Assembly (NCBI GenBank): GCA_017979445.1 | Contig: CM030716.1 | Span: 11,625,409 to 11,689,408 of the forward strand | Reading direction: 5' to 3' | Origin: Akebia trifoliata | Lineage: Eukaryota > Streptophyta > Magnoliopsida > Ranunculales > Lardizabalaceae | Length of the DNA stretch: 64,000 bases | In this document: positions 18,949 through 31,484 of the stretch, piece by piece | Layout: the number at the start of each line of letters is the position of its first letter | Numbering within the stretch: position 1 is the first letter of the stretch | Notes under the pieces: generated by a model | The model's input: only the letters and a program-made list of their open reading frames with translations | Databases searched by the model: none | Told to the model about the DNA's origin: nothing | Position numbers and translations under genes: made by a program

Positions 18949-19284
18949 CTCTAACCAAAATTTTCAAATGCAACCTCTACGGTTAGGGCTTGGGCTTTTT
19001 AATATTATTCCCACCTCGAAATTGTAAATAATCGTTTGATATTTGATCTATTGAATATTAGGGTTTCACTTTCTATAACATGTAAAAAGACTTACCTACC
19101 CTTAGGTTAATTTTTTAACTTGTTAGTTGTAATCTTCTTATCTTGGCCCTATTAAATTCGTTTAGTTTTTTTATTTCTCCTCACTTAAAATAACTTTTAC
19201 TGTATATCCTAGAACTATTAAAGATTTTGTCTTCAAAAATATCTTTTTCATTGTCCATACTATATTGTACTATATTGTTTATCT

Positions 19285-19549
19285 TTTTTTTTTTTTTGAT
19301 TGATAAGCTGGGGTTAAAGGGACCCCTCCCTAAAAAAAAGAAACACTTATAACGAGTGTAGATACAAGATGAATCTTCTTCTACAATTCTTAGAAGATCT
19401 TGAGGAATATTGGAACTATCCTGAATTATAAAAAAACCATTCAAAACAACCCCCAATTTAGTTAGAAAATCCACTGCCCTGTGTGCTTCTCTCCATTGGA
19501 ATTCAAAATCACATTCGTCAAACTCTCGGCCTTGATTTGTGATTTCCAT
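19285..19549 (-). mobile_element. 5'-truncated LINE fragment with RNase H-like end
   Basis: The minus-strand frame contains CDFEFQWREAHRAVDFLTKLG, then a GFFII and P..L..I..D region. This fits the C-terminal RNase H domain found in plant L1-type LINEs (hydrophobic strand, REAN.VAD.LA.LG motif). After the stop it runs GGTCCCTTTAACCCCAGCTTATCAATC into an A tract (plus-strand T run 19283-19299), the normal LINE tail. Endonuclease and reverse transcriptase are missing, so this is a 5'-truncated insertion. Confidence 0.6.
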
Positions 19550-19559
19550 TCATGGACAA

Positions 19560-20089
19560 TTTTTTATGCATTTCTAAAATCATAGTTTATAAAATTTATC
19601 AACTTTACTCAAAATTCAAATGAGTCAACTCGACTCTATTGGATTTCGAATGAAGATTTCAAAATAACTTAGCCCCAAAAATCAGTGGAACTATCTTGTT
19701 GAGTCACCACATGAATTCAACCATGTCAACTAGTCAACTCCATCAAGTCACTATAGGAATTCAACTATGCAACCAAGTTATTTTGTTATGTATAATACTT
19801 TTGTAGAGATCGAGAAATAAATACTTTTATTTAATTAATTTCATAGATTTTTACTTGACACATCCAATTCAACTCACGAGTTTTTCATTTGACTAAAGTT
19901 ACTATGTTATTTGAGTTTTCAATTTAAAAAAACATGATTTAAAGCTAAGAAACTTTACAAGATTCCAATGTCCACTTGGTAAAGACAACTTCATGACTCA
20001 CAATTCTACTTTAGATGGTTTAAATAGGTAAACAACCTTATTTCAATGGCCTGGAGAATATTATTTTGAAGATGTAGAAAACGAAAGGG
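19560..20089. other. Unassigned DNA ending in a purine tract
   Basis: No gene seen. The last 16 bases, GTAGAAAACGAAAGGG, are purine-rich and lie against the TGTCATG start of the next repeat, as a polypurine tract would. Confidence 0.4.
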
Positions 20090-21250
20090 TGTCATGCCCA
20101 CAAATCCAGAATCCCGATGATTCATGTACAAGATCTCAAGGCATGATTAACTTCCCATGATAACATATAATAATAAAAGATACATCATGATTCACAAATT
20201 TATCACAGTGGAAATTTATATACTACCAATAAGCTAACAGAGTGCGGATGTTAATAACATTCAAATCATGATTGAGAATCATCAAATCTCAAATTAATAA
20301 GTCTTACTGAATGAAACAAAATACATAACTTCGTATCAGTATTGAATATAAATTGGCAAAATGCCCTAACATAAGTTTCTCAAACTGAAACATGAGAAAT
20401 AAATAACTGCTAAACTCTAAGACTACTCAAACCTAGGGAGGTAGTTGTTCATCCACATACTCAAACTTTGGTACCTCCTTGTAATTCTCATCCTAAACGA
20501 CTGGATCCTCTAAAGCTATATGATCTTAAAATGTGAATGACAGGGTGAGTAATGGGAGTTATTCAATAGAAAGTTTGCCATTCTAACAACTAGTTATAGC
20601 ATGCAAAGAATAAACATACTGTAATTTAAATCATGCAAGTTATGATATAATATAACATTCGTATAAGGATTAAAGAGAATATTAAAATAGTTTAGATAAA
20701 TATCAATCTATCACTACTATCAAATAAATTGCTATCAATTTTAAAATTCTTTCAAAATATAAACATCCACCTATTAGCATAAAAGTGTTGTGGAACAAGT
20801 TGTATAACAACCTCAGCATGGCCATTGATATTCCAAGCTATTCTCGATATGGAATCCTACTATTTTCATCTGATTTTGTGGCAGTCCGTTGTTATCACAT
20901 TTGAGTGACCATTTATCCATCTTAGACTGGCCACTTACTAAGGTTCAAATACTTGAACTAATTATGTTGATCATTCATTTGAAGATTATAGACACTCAAC
21001 TATCACTAACATGCCTAAGAGAAAACTCCTCACATCTAAGCCTATAAAGAGACAATACATGTGAATCTCGACTATCTCTACATTATATAAATACCATTTT
21101 TACACACATATTTTCTAGGAAAGAAGAAGAGGAATTCTCGGATCTCACGAGCTATACTACTTTTTAAGGTATCTCATACTACCAAAAAGGGCAGGACATC
21201 AAATGTTATCCTAGATTGACCTGCCGCTTCTGAAATATAACAACGTATCA
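20090..21250 (+). mobile_element. LTR-like repeat, plus orientation
   Basis: Starts TGTCATGCCCACAAATCCAG directly after a purine tract, so it resembles the 3' LTR of a gypsy element. Internal phrases CAGGGTGAGTAATGG and TTGAGTGACCA have counterparts, in reverse, in the repeat at 12000-13129. The right boundary is not clear. No polymerase coding adjoins it on the left, so the element is decayed or the LTR is solo. Confidence 0.4.
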
Positions 21251-22209
21251 CTCTTTATAGCTTTGCTACGACCCTTTTCTGGTCAAAAAAATGTTTTATT
21301 TGTATACATATATATAATTTTTTTCTATCCAAATACAAATAAAGGTATGGTAGTGCCTTTAATATATTCATTAGTCGAACCATCCGTCAATTATATCTCA
21401 TGTGATTGTAGGAACGTGAGATATCCATCTATCTATTTATGTCTTATGCATAATGTGGCATAGCATAAGGTTGGAAGCATTGTCATATAAATCAATCGAG
21501 AAGATAAGTTCTCTTTATCCATTTATCCATCCATCGATAAAATATCTATTGTTCTAAGTAACTATCAAGATGCATTTCTTTTTAAAAATATTCACGATTC
21601 TATGGTATCAACCAATTCCATATAATAGTCTTGATTGAGTAGAAAAACTTGGAAATAACGATTAAATAGAAAGTATTTAACGTTGAGAAAAACTATGAAA
21701 ATTTGGCTAAATGTCAAAAATCAGATTTTTCAAAGTACTTCAAACATAAAACTAGTTTTTTGAAATGAAAGTTTTAATCGTGATATTTGAAATCATATCA
21801 TTTGTGAAACTTAATTTGAAGGAAAAGTCAAAGAAAATGGGGATTAAAAATTTCATGAAAACGCTCAAATACGTATTTTGTTCTAGAACCCAAATATTTG
21901 ATTTTGATACTTTGAGATTTGGATTTTAAATTATCTTTTATTGGTTCCAAATGAGGGGCATTCCCTTATTTTCATTTAATAAAAATAAAATGCTAAAAAT
22001 GCATGTGTCATTGGGAAAAAATATTGAAATAGTGCTGAAAAATTGGTTCTGTCAGTGATTGTTGGTGCCACCGAAAGAGAGCATTTTTTGGTGGCAAGGT
22101 CAGTGCCACCGATGATGGGTGTAAGTACCACCGATAGAGACAAACTAACTTCGATATTTATCTTTTATAACTTCTTTGATTCTGCCCCAAATTCATCCAA
22201 AACTTTTCT
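21250..22209. other. Non-coding region after gypsy pol
   Basis: Lies downstream of the minus-strand gypsy pol and probably includes its 3' untranslated region and LTR remains. A short patch at 22050-22140 holds GTGCCACCGA words like those of the array at 17.3-17.7 kb. Confidence 0.4.
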
Positions 22210-24756
22210 ATAATAAAGTACTCTAGATATGGCCTAAGTCTTTGTCCATTAAATTTGAAAATTGACCCATCATTAGGGCTTTATAATTCTATTGTACCAT
22301 GTTGGTTCACAAAATGGACTATGTATGGGCCTTGCCATCTAGTTTTAATTTTTCAAGAAAAAGACGTAAACTGGTATTGTATAATTGAACTTTCTACCCT
22401 GGTTGAAATTATTTTTCTTAGGATGAACTTATCGTGAATCATTTTTGTTACGTCCTTATATTTCCTACCATAATTGTAGGCCTCATTCTTAATTTCATTT
22501 AGCTCATTGAGTTGGAGTTTCTTGTTTTCCCCTACCTTGTCGAGGTTAAAGTTTAGACTTTAATAGCTTAGTATGCTCGATGTTCTAACTTGATTGGAAA
22601 ATGATAGACTTTTTCGAAGATGATCTTATAAGAAAACTTTCCTATAGGTCTCTTGTAAACTATGCGATATGTCCATAGGACACCAGTAAGGTGCAAAGAC
22701 CAATCCTTATGAGTAGTGTTGATTGTTTTCTCTAAAATTATCTTTATCTCTTGATTAGAGATTTCTACTTGTCCACTCATTTGAAGGGATAAGGGTAGTA
22801 GCCTTATGAGTTATCCTTTACTTTGACATTGTAGATTTGAAAGCATAATTGCAAAAATGGTTTCCCCCATCATTAATGATAGCTCGGGGTAAATCATAAT
22901 GTGCGAATATGATTTTCTTGAGGAACGTGACTACCAGCTTATGGTTCTTCATCATGCAAGCAATAGCTTTGACCCATTTGAACACATAATCAACCACGAT
23001 GAGGATATAAGGATATTTGTGTGACATAGGGAATGGGCTAATGAAATCAATGCCTCAAACATCGAAGATTTAGATTATAAGGATGGGTTGTAGGGTCATC
23101 TCATTCCGATGTAATATATTTCCTAAGCATTGACACTTATCACATGTTTTGCAATAGTTGTGCACATGACGAAAGATTGTTGGCCAATAAAAACCACTTT
23201 GCAAAATATCTTCAATGATTTTATTTCCACTAAAATGAACACCACATATGTGATTTTGGCAGAAAAATAGAAGTTGGGCGTGATTGTTGTCTAGGACGTA
23301 TCTCCTAATAATTTGATCAGGACAATACTTAAAAAAGTTAGAAACATCCCAAAAGTACCATTTTACCTTGCTTTGAAATCTAAGCCATTCTTGTTTTAGA
23401 CTAAATACTAGGTGTTTCTTCCGTGACAATGTAATTTACAATGTCAATGTACCATGAAACAAGGGAGTATGAGATGGATATGAGTTGTTCATCTAAAAAT
23501 GTTTTAAAGACCAAGAAAGAATCGAGTAGTGACTTGATGATTAATCTAGACAAATAGTCAATAACCACATTTTGAGATCCCTTTTTTTATCTTGAATTTC
23601 AAGACGAAATTCTTGTAAAAGAAGGTCCCAATGGATAAGGAGAACTTGAACTTTTTTCTTGACAAGAAGATACTTGAGGGATGCATGATTAGTGTAGACC
23701 AACACTTCAGAACTTGTCAAGTAAGATTTGAATTTGTTAAATGCGAACATTCCAACTAGCAACTCCTTCATCGATGAGTAATTGAGTTGGGCTTCATTTA
23801 ATGTTTTACTAGAATAGTGAATGGCATGTGAAAGTTTGTCCACTCGCTATCCTAGAATGACTCTTATTGTATAATTAGAGGTATTGCCCATCACCTCAAA
23901 AGGGGTATTCCAATCCAGAGGTCTAATGATAGGTGCTGAGGTCAAGCCAGTCTTAAACTTATTGAAAGCTTCTAAGCAATTAGAGTCCAATCCCTAAGGA
24001 ATATCCTTGGTTGAAAGATAACACATAGGCTTTAAGATTTTTTTCTAAAATCTCTGATGAGTTTTCGATAAAAGCCCATATGTGTTAGAAAAGATCATAC
24101 TCTCTAATAGTTTTAGGAGGTGGAAGGTTGGTAATTAGTTCAATCTTGTCATGTCGACCTCTATTTTTTCTTGGAAATTACGTGGCCTAAGACAATCCTT
24201 GACTTCACCATAAAATGATGATCTTTCCAATTAAGAACTAAGTAATTTTCTATACAACATTTAAGCACGACTGGCAGATGATGAAGATATCCATCAAAAC
24301 TAGACCCAAATACGGAAAAGTCATCCATGAAAACTTCTAGGAATCGTTCGACCATATTTGAAAAGATACTTAACATGCATCCTGAAAGGTAGTAGGGTTA
24401 TTGCATAACCTAAAGGGCATGCGATGGTAGGTGAACATACCGAATGGACACGTAAAGGTAGTCTTTTCCTGATCTTTAAAAGCGAATGGATTTGATTATA
24501 GTCAGAGTAGCCATCTAAGAAGTAGTAATGAGAATGGCTAGCTAGGTGTTTCAACATTTGATTTATGAATGGAAAAGGAAAATGATCCTTTTAGGTCATG
24601 GCATTGAGTTTTCTATAGTCAATACAAATTCGCCATCCTGTTTGGATGTAAGTCAGGACAAACTCATTATCCTTATTGGCCACGATTGTGACTTTAGATT
24701 TCTTGGGTACAACCTAAATTGGGCTAACCTACCAATTATTGTAGATGGGGTATATG
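22210..24756 (-). pseudogene. Ty3/gypsy (Athila/Tat-like) pol, 3' part, decayed
   Basis: Minus-strand pieces appear in the right order for a gypsy polyprotein. Reverse transcriptase: a GWRICIDYRKLN-type motif near 24640 and the FMDD catalytic box at 24320-24331, followed by VFGSSF. RNase H: 23541-23843, with VYTNHASLKYLL. Integrase zinc-binding: about 23100-23330, H..H...C..C, with CKTCDKCQ. Integrase core: 22818-23027, VDYVFKWVKAI with its Asp, then the DGGNHFCN Asp; the Glu lies in the [10 protein letters not shown] part near 22740. The C-terminal tail ends FKFNGQRLRPY near 22226. Frameshifts and stops split every domain, so it is inactive. The upstream part of the same gene is found at 31485-32000, beyond an inserted retrotransposon. 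Confidence 0.9.
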
Positions 24757-24761
24757 ATACT
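24757..24761. repeat. Target-site duplication ATACT, left copy
   Basis: ATACT lies immediately before the TG of the left LTR and recurs immediately after the CA of the right LTR (31480-31484). A 5-bp duplication is what Ty3/gypsy integration leaves. Confidence 0.9.
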
Positions 24762-25977
24762 TGTTCAAGCTATAAATTATGATTTAAATAAAAGAACAAA
24801 CTACCTTTGAAGGAAAGGATCGATCCACAGAGACAACGTTAATACAATAATCATTTCACTTTAAATCCAATTCCATTTACGCCAACGATTAAAATTTTTT
24901 TTGAGAGAAATTATCTAAAAGAAAACACTAAAAGCAAAGTATTAAAAATACTATAAAGAAGTGTAGATTAGCCAAATCCACCATTGCGAGTCTTATTAAC
25001 AATCTTTAGATGTCCTCCATTTATCTCGATTAACTAAACAAAGTTAATGTTTGTGGATCAGAAAATCAATCAATTATATTACGGATGAATTCAAAACTAT
25101 GTGATCAATGATTAAGTTAAGATTATAAGTGAAATATTAAAGGTTCATTGCAAAGCACGGTTTATCTTGAACTTATCTAAGTAGAAACCATTAGAATAGT
25201 TAGAACAATCAACATTCCAACTGATAATATTTACTTAATAAATTTCACAATAAACAAGAAATCATAACTTTAAGAATAGTAAAAAGAAATTAATAGAAAC
25301 TTTCTTAGGTATCCTTGACGGATCTAACATGGCGTTTTAGCTGATGGTCACTTCAAGAACAATAAATAAAGGAAACATAAAATTCTTCTTTATTGTTCTT
25401 GATTCTGAAACTGGCAAAGTCTCCTTATAATCTTCAAACTAAGAAAGAAAGAAGAAAAATATGAAAACCTAAAACTAAAAGAATAGAAGAAAAAAAGCTA
25501 ATCTCAAGGGAGATGAGATGTCATTTGGCTCTAGTTTGGTATATTATTTACAAAGGCCAGATTAGGGTTTTCTAGGATTTCACAACTTTAAAATCTTACT
25601 TCAATACGAAGTAATTGTAGCCACTAAGATCTTGTGCAAATCTCAAGGTTTGACTTACCGACATTACCGTGGTGTCCTCATTGAAAAGGGCAGCGTGGTA
25701 AAATTTGGCCCAATGGGCCTAAATTTTTGTCCTTGATTTTGTTTCAGATCTTGGATCATAGTGGTAATTTTGAATTTTTTGATTTATTTCCAAAAATTTG
25801 TAACATTTTCTTGTTACACGCAAATAACAGTAATTAATTCCAAAATACATCATTTGATTAAAATCAATAATGATTATGGATTAACAATGAACTATATCTA
25901 ATTAGAGGGTTTTGTGTATAATTTACTAATAAAATCTATATAATTAGGCTCTATAAATCACTTTTAGACCCTGATCA
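24762..25977 (-). repeat. Left LTR (3' LTR of the minus-strand element)
   Basis: 1216 bases, TG...CA on the plus strand. Collinear with the LTR at 30259-31479, with scattered substitutions and small indels; for example a stretch near 24900-24930 is absent from the other copy. Divergence by eye is several percent, so the insertion is not recent. Confidence 0.9.
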
Positions 25978-28900
25978 CACCCTCAAACGTAGAGTTTGCT
26001 AGTCTCGAGAAAAAAATAAAATAAAAACTAAAATACAAATCACTTTCGTAGGTTACACGATTGTATTTAGCAAATACAGTAAGCCCTTAAACCCCTAGGT
26101 TACCCCTAGTGGATGAGTTTAATTCGTGAGAGTTTGTAGTGAATATACTCATAAAATTCTAATACTTTATAGAAATATTAAAATCCAAATCAAAGTATGT
26201 AAGAAGAACGTAACAACATTTCACAAATCAATCAAAGGTCCTTTACATTTGAGTAAAGTTATAATTTCCATTTCTCATTTTAGAAAATTTTAAAGATAAC
26301 TTGAGTGCTCATGCAATTTTTTTGATTTTTCTTTTAAAAAGTAACATCTTTTCAGGAATAATATTTTACCTCCTAACTACTACGAATGGTCGGTTCTACC
26401 TTAGTTTTAACTTGAAACTAAGCATTCTGTCTAGGATTGCGAGAGGTGTAGATGTTCACTTTAATACCTTTAAAGGACTTTATTTGTGATATTCCAACTT
26501 ATTCATGTTTTTACCATTGACGATTTTCACCTTACTAAACTACTTGGTCTTATTAGAGTTTTTGTTGCACTTTTTTTCAGTCCTAGTCTTTTTGCATTAC
26601 TTTGATCTGTTTTACATCTTTCTATTTTTTATTTTTCAATTTTTTCCCATATCACCATTTTTCGGGTATTCCTTTAAAAAAAAAATAGGTAACCTTTTTC
26701 AAGGTACACAGCCTTATCCTATGGTTGTTGTCCAATTCATACTAACCCCAATTATGTTTTTCTTCTGATCAACCAACAAAAGGACAAGAAAGTCATAGTT
26801 CAATGGACTCGATTTCTCCTAACACTCTAGATAGAGAAGAGGGTCAATTCTTGTTTCATAAAATTTTATTTTTCTAGTAACTCAATCAGAAGTGTTGTGA
26901 ATTTTTTAAAGTAATCTTATGATTTTCTTAATGAGGAATAACCAAAAAGAACTTCTGATAAAAAATTAGGACATGAGCTTGAGATTTGAAATTCATATGT
27001 AAACAATACATACATACATTTTGAAGGAAATATTTCAAAAGTGCTAAATATTTTTTGATTTTCAATTTTTTTTTCTTTTGAAAACTTGAAAATAAATTAA
27101 CAATGCAATTGTGAGCTAACCTAATATCCCCAAACCTAAATTAAATATTGTCCTCAATATGTAAGTAGTAAGGAAATAAAAAAAAATGTTAGATCACACC
27201 TAAAATGGATTGGGCATTAATATGAAAAGTCTTGTTACAATTAATCTCAAAAGAGTGAAAGTTATAACAATGATAATTTTTTAAAACAGTTTAGCATAAA
27301 TGAAATCCTACTTAAGAATTGAATAACAACCTAACTAAGAAATTAAAAACATTCTAATATAAGAAAAAAAGAAAGGCATCTCAATTTGAACCTGAACTCT
27401 CAGTAGCCCGTGTACTCGCACGTGTCTTCTTCTCCTCCATATAGGCCAATATTTGTCATTGCTGCTCATTCAACAATTGCTGACTAGTCTGTAGTCCTAG
27501 TAGTATTGATTGATTAATTTGGTTGATAGTTGGCTTGGAGAAGAAGAGAATGAGAAAGGGATTAGGGTTTGAGTTTTTTATTAAGTAGAATTTTTATAGG
27601 AAGATAAATTTTCTGAAAATCCCAAGAAAATAAATTTTTTAGGAAAATTTCAAAACGAAAATAAATTTTCTAAGAAAATTCTTGAAAATTTTCAATCCTT
27701 ATTTTTTTTTTATTTTTTTTTTTGTGAGTTCAAATTGAGAGAAAGAATGGTGACTAAGGTCTATGTGGAAGCTTAAAATTACAAGAAAAGGAATCCTAAT
27801 TACACTACTCAAAAAAAAAAAATACATGGATTGCCTCCCAAACAATGCTAAGTTTAACGTCTTCAGCTGGACCTATCAAAAGTTTCGATTCCTAGGTATT
27901 TTACTATCATCTAATTTGACGGACAATGATCGACTTCCTACCCCAAAAGTAAGCAAATAGAGTTGGATCATCGTTAGGAAATGAGAATGATCAACATCCC
28001 TCGTTTGTCTTTAGTTCTTAGCGCCATCACCTTTTCAAAATAGTTTTCAACCATTGTATTCCCTAAGAGAATCGAAGTTGTAAGATAGGAAGGGCCTTTA
28101 CAATCTTATAAAATGATAGATTGGATGGGTATGTTGTATCGGTATTAGTTGGAATTGGTGTGACTAACCAAATAGAGTTGATTCTTGATTTCTCCTAAAC
28201 AACATTCTCCTCTGATGGTGAATTAATTTTCTTAGTCAAATTGGTACAATCATCTTGCTCATTGGAAATTTGAAATACAACTTGACTCTCATGGATTATC
28301 TCATTTGAAAACTGATCATTTTTTCTTTTTTCTAGGGACACAATGAATTGACCTAGTTGGACTTCCCTTATTGTTTAAGGTGGAACTATAACCTCATTGG
28401 TTTGTGTTTGAACTTTAATTGAGAAGGTTTTATCAATTGTTGGTAGGCAATCATCGAAATCCTCAAAGAAAAGGAACTGGTCACTAAGGTTATTTTGAAA
28501 GAATGGTAGATTTTCTAAGATTGAGATATTCTCAATTTTGAATTGATCAATTTTTCCTAGGTTGATTAATTAATTAATTTTTCCTAGGTTGATTAAGACT
28601 TGAACCATGTCCTATTGTTGTTGATGGAGCTGTTGTTGTTGATTTAACAACTTAGTCATTATGGATTTTAATGACGAGGTTGGAGGAACGAACAAATATA
28701 AGTGAGTTGATATTGATCTAACTCTACAGCTCTATATTCAGAAAAATGTTGATCATCATAGAATTATTGGAAAATTATGATTGGATTTATCATTGAGGTG
28801 TCATGCATATAAAAATCTTCATGGTCACCAAAGTAACTACCCTAAGTGAACTCGTTTTAACAAAGTATGATATCAGAGAGAAATCACTTATCTATGTGGT

Positions 28901-28994
28901 ATGGTTGGTCAAATGAACTAGGTATCAACATTCAATAAGAATTTTGAAAGTTATGCATATTGACCTGTCTAATATGGACCATGGGCAGGCTCGG

Positions 28995-29036
28995 ACAACA
29001 CTCGAGCGAATGACCATGATTATCACATAGTATGCA
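28995..29036 (-). pseudogene. Gag zinc knuckle remnant
   Basis: On the minus strand the frame reads CILCDNHGHSLECC, matching CX2CX4HX4C with the last Cys as the fourth ligand. The frame around it (MEFMRESWIP before, PSLPMVH after) is like the Athila gag region. Isolated, with stops on both sides. Confidence 0.65.
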
Positions 29037-30242
29037 TGGGATCCATGATTCTCTCATAAACTCCATGGCAATGCAAAATCTGCTTCAGGTTTTGTATCTA
29101 TTAACATACACTACAGTACTTTATGGATTTCTATTAGACTAGATAGCTCCTAACTATTTCAAAGGGATAACTTGAGCCTCTATCCCAGTTCTCTAAAACC
29201 TAAATTAACCAGTTTAATCTCTAGATGAGAAGTGGTGCACAATACTGAATAAAGGCACTCTTAAATCACCTCTTCATCTAAAATAAACATAGTCTATCCC
29301 CCTAGTATAGTAAGGTACAACGAGGCAAGATCTCGCTTAGGCACTGACTTCGATAAAGAAGTACAATTGGTGCAACTCAGGAAAGTTTTGCCTATTGAGT
29401 TTGATGGGACCTATAGTCGAGTCTACTCAAATTTTAATTAAATTTGGCTTGTGTGAATTAATTTCCTATTAGGGCAAGAATTTGGTGATGAAATCTGATT
29501 CTTATGCTGTTTGTGTCATCCTTGTAAGAGTGCCCTTTTTACTATTGTGCAATTGAAAGTGTACAGTTAACTCACTCAAATTCAATATAAAAATCCACTT
29601 GCATGAATTACTTGGTGGGGTTAGGATCTTACCTCCCATTCTAGACAGGAGATGAACGAGTTGAGTTGACTCTGGCCACCTATACCAATCTCGGTGTATG
29701 AATCTGAGGGACCGAGACAGTTACGTCCCACTATTGACTTCCCCTAGTTCTATTACAATTCGAGCTTTCTCGAATTAATTAAAAAAATCTTAAAATTTCT
29801 AAAAGAAAATCCTACTACAAGTCTATTCTAAGCATAAACTAAAAGAAAAAAGTCTTTATTTCTTCATCCAAGAATTGGATTCGGGTGGTGGAATAAAACT
29901 TCCAACCACGTTACTCTTCGTCGAATCCTTCAGCTTAAAACAAAAGAAATATCAAAGTTATAATTCTAGAAAAGTTATATCGACATTGAGATCTAGAAGT
30001 CTGAAGAAAAATTCTATAAAAATTTTAAGCATAGATTTCAAAGTTTGACTACGATGCCCTAGTTGATTAAGGCGTCAAGGACAAATTCTAATGAAATTCA
30101 CTCAAATTTTAGGATTTTGTTCGTGCTGACTTCAGGAATCCATCGGATTTTTTTTTTGGATTTTTCTGAAACAAAAATTTTGATGGACAGAAAATCGAAT
30201 TGAATTTTCGGATAAAAGATATTGCATTATACTGTTTTCTCC

Positions 30243-30258
30243 GGCAGCGACACCAATT
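30243..30258 (-). promoter_or_regulatory. Primer-binding site of the nested element
   Basis: The minus strand reads TTGGTGTCGCTGCCGG directly after the LTR end ...GCTCGAACA (with one spacer A). It resembles the TTGGCGCCGTTGCCGGGG found after the 5' LTR in Athila/Tat elements and sets the element's direction. Confidence 0.7.
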
Positions 30259-31479
30259 TGTTCGAGCTATAAATTATGATTAAAATAAAACAACAAATTA
30301 CCTTGACAAATAAGGATCGATCCACAGAGACAATGTTAATTCGGTAATCTTTTCACTTTAATTCCAATTCAATTTACGTAAATGATTAAAAATACTATGA
30401 AGAAGTGTAGATCATTTAGATCCACCATTCCAAGTCATATTAACAATCTTTCCATGTGTTATATTTATCTCGATCTACTAAACAAAGTTAACGTTTGTAG
30501 ATCGAAAAATCAATTAATTATATTATGGATGAATTCAAAACTATGTGATCAATGATTAAGTCAAGATTATAAGAAAAATATTGAAGGTTCTTTACAATGC
30601 ATGATTTATCTTGAACTTATCTAAGTATAAACCATCATAATAGTTAGAACAATCAACATTCTAACTGATAATATTTACTTAGTAAATTTCACAATAAACA
30701 ATAAATCATAACTATAAGAATAGTAAAAAGAAATTAATAGAAGCTTGTTCCTACTTCCTCGATCGATCTAACGGGGAGTTTAGCCGATGGTCATCGTAAG
30801 AACAGTAAATAAAGGAAACATAAAAGAGAAAGAGAAATTAGACATGAGAAAATATAATTTTTCTCTATTATTCTTGATTCTAAAACCGACAGAATCTCCT
30901 TACAATCTTCAAACTAACAAAGAAAGAAAAAATATAAAAACCTAAAACTAAAAGGATAGAATAACAAAAGTTGATCTAAAAGGAGATGAGATGCCCTTTG
31001 TCTCTAGTCTGGTCTCTTATTTATAGAGATCAGATTTGGATTTTTTAGGGTTTCTAGGGTTCGAAAACCTTTCATAATCAAAACAACTCCAAAATCCTAC
31101 TTCAATACGAAGCATTTGTAGCTGCCAAGCTCCTGTGCGAATCTCAAGATTTGACTTATCGGCATTATTGTGGTACGCTCATTGACTAAGGCAGTGTGGT
31201 AAAATTTGGCCCAATAGGCCTAAATTTTGGTCCTTGGTTTTGTTTCGGATCTTGGATCATAGTAGTATCTGCAATTTTTCTAATTTGTTCCTAGAAATTT
31301 ATCACTTGTTCCTATTACACGTAAATAGTAATAATTAATTCCAAAATACAACATTTTATTAAAATCAATAATTATTATGGACCAACAATGAACTATATCT
31401 AATTGAAGGTTTAATGTATAATTTATTGATAAAGTCTATGTAATTAGGGCTCTAGAAAGCACTTTCTAGACCTTGATCA
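30259..31479 (-). repeat. Right LTR (5' LTR of the minus-strand element)
   Basis: 1221 bases; same ends as the left LTR. On the minus strand a promoter-like TATAAATAAGAGACC lies near 31010-31025, as in the inverted partial copy at 32036. Confidence 0.9.
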
Positions 31480-31484
31480 ATACT
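31480..31484. repeat. Target-site duplication ATACT, right copy
   Basis: Matches 24757-24761. Removing one copy and the element rejoins the minus-strand reverse-transcriptase frame EVIKLLDAS...IYPI across the junction, confirming the insertion point. Confidence 0.9.

Larger units (their letters stand above)
25978..30258 (-). other. Interior of the nested element
   Basis: No open frame longer than about 90 codons matches a known enzyme. Minus-strand remnants are consistent with Athila-type gag: Gln-rich LLNQQQQLHQQQ near 28620, and QQLLNEQQ followed by YMEEKKTRA near 27440-27490. The rest is AT-rich, including a small tandem duplication around CCTAGGTTGATTAA at 28556-28590. Confidence 0.7.
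24762..31479 (-). mobile_element. Nested LTR retrotransposon (Athila/Tat-like, non-autonomous)
   Basis: Two direct LTRs (24762-25977 and 30259-31479, about 1.2 kb each) start TGTTC(A/G)AGCTATAAAT and end GATCA on the plus strand, with ATACT on both sides. Next to the right LTR, the minus strand reads TTGGTGTCGCTGCCGG, matching the primer-binding region of Athila/Tat elements. Next to the left LTR it reads GACTAGCAAAC...GTTTGAGGGTG, a polypurine-like tract. The element therefore runs on the minus strand. Its 4.3 kb interior has no protease, reverse transcriptase or integrase. Only gag traces remain: a zinc knuckle at 28995-29036 and Gln-rich pieces near 28620 and 27480. It must have moved with enzymes from a relative. 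It sits inside the reverse-transcriptase gene of an older gypsy element. Confidence 0.9.
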
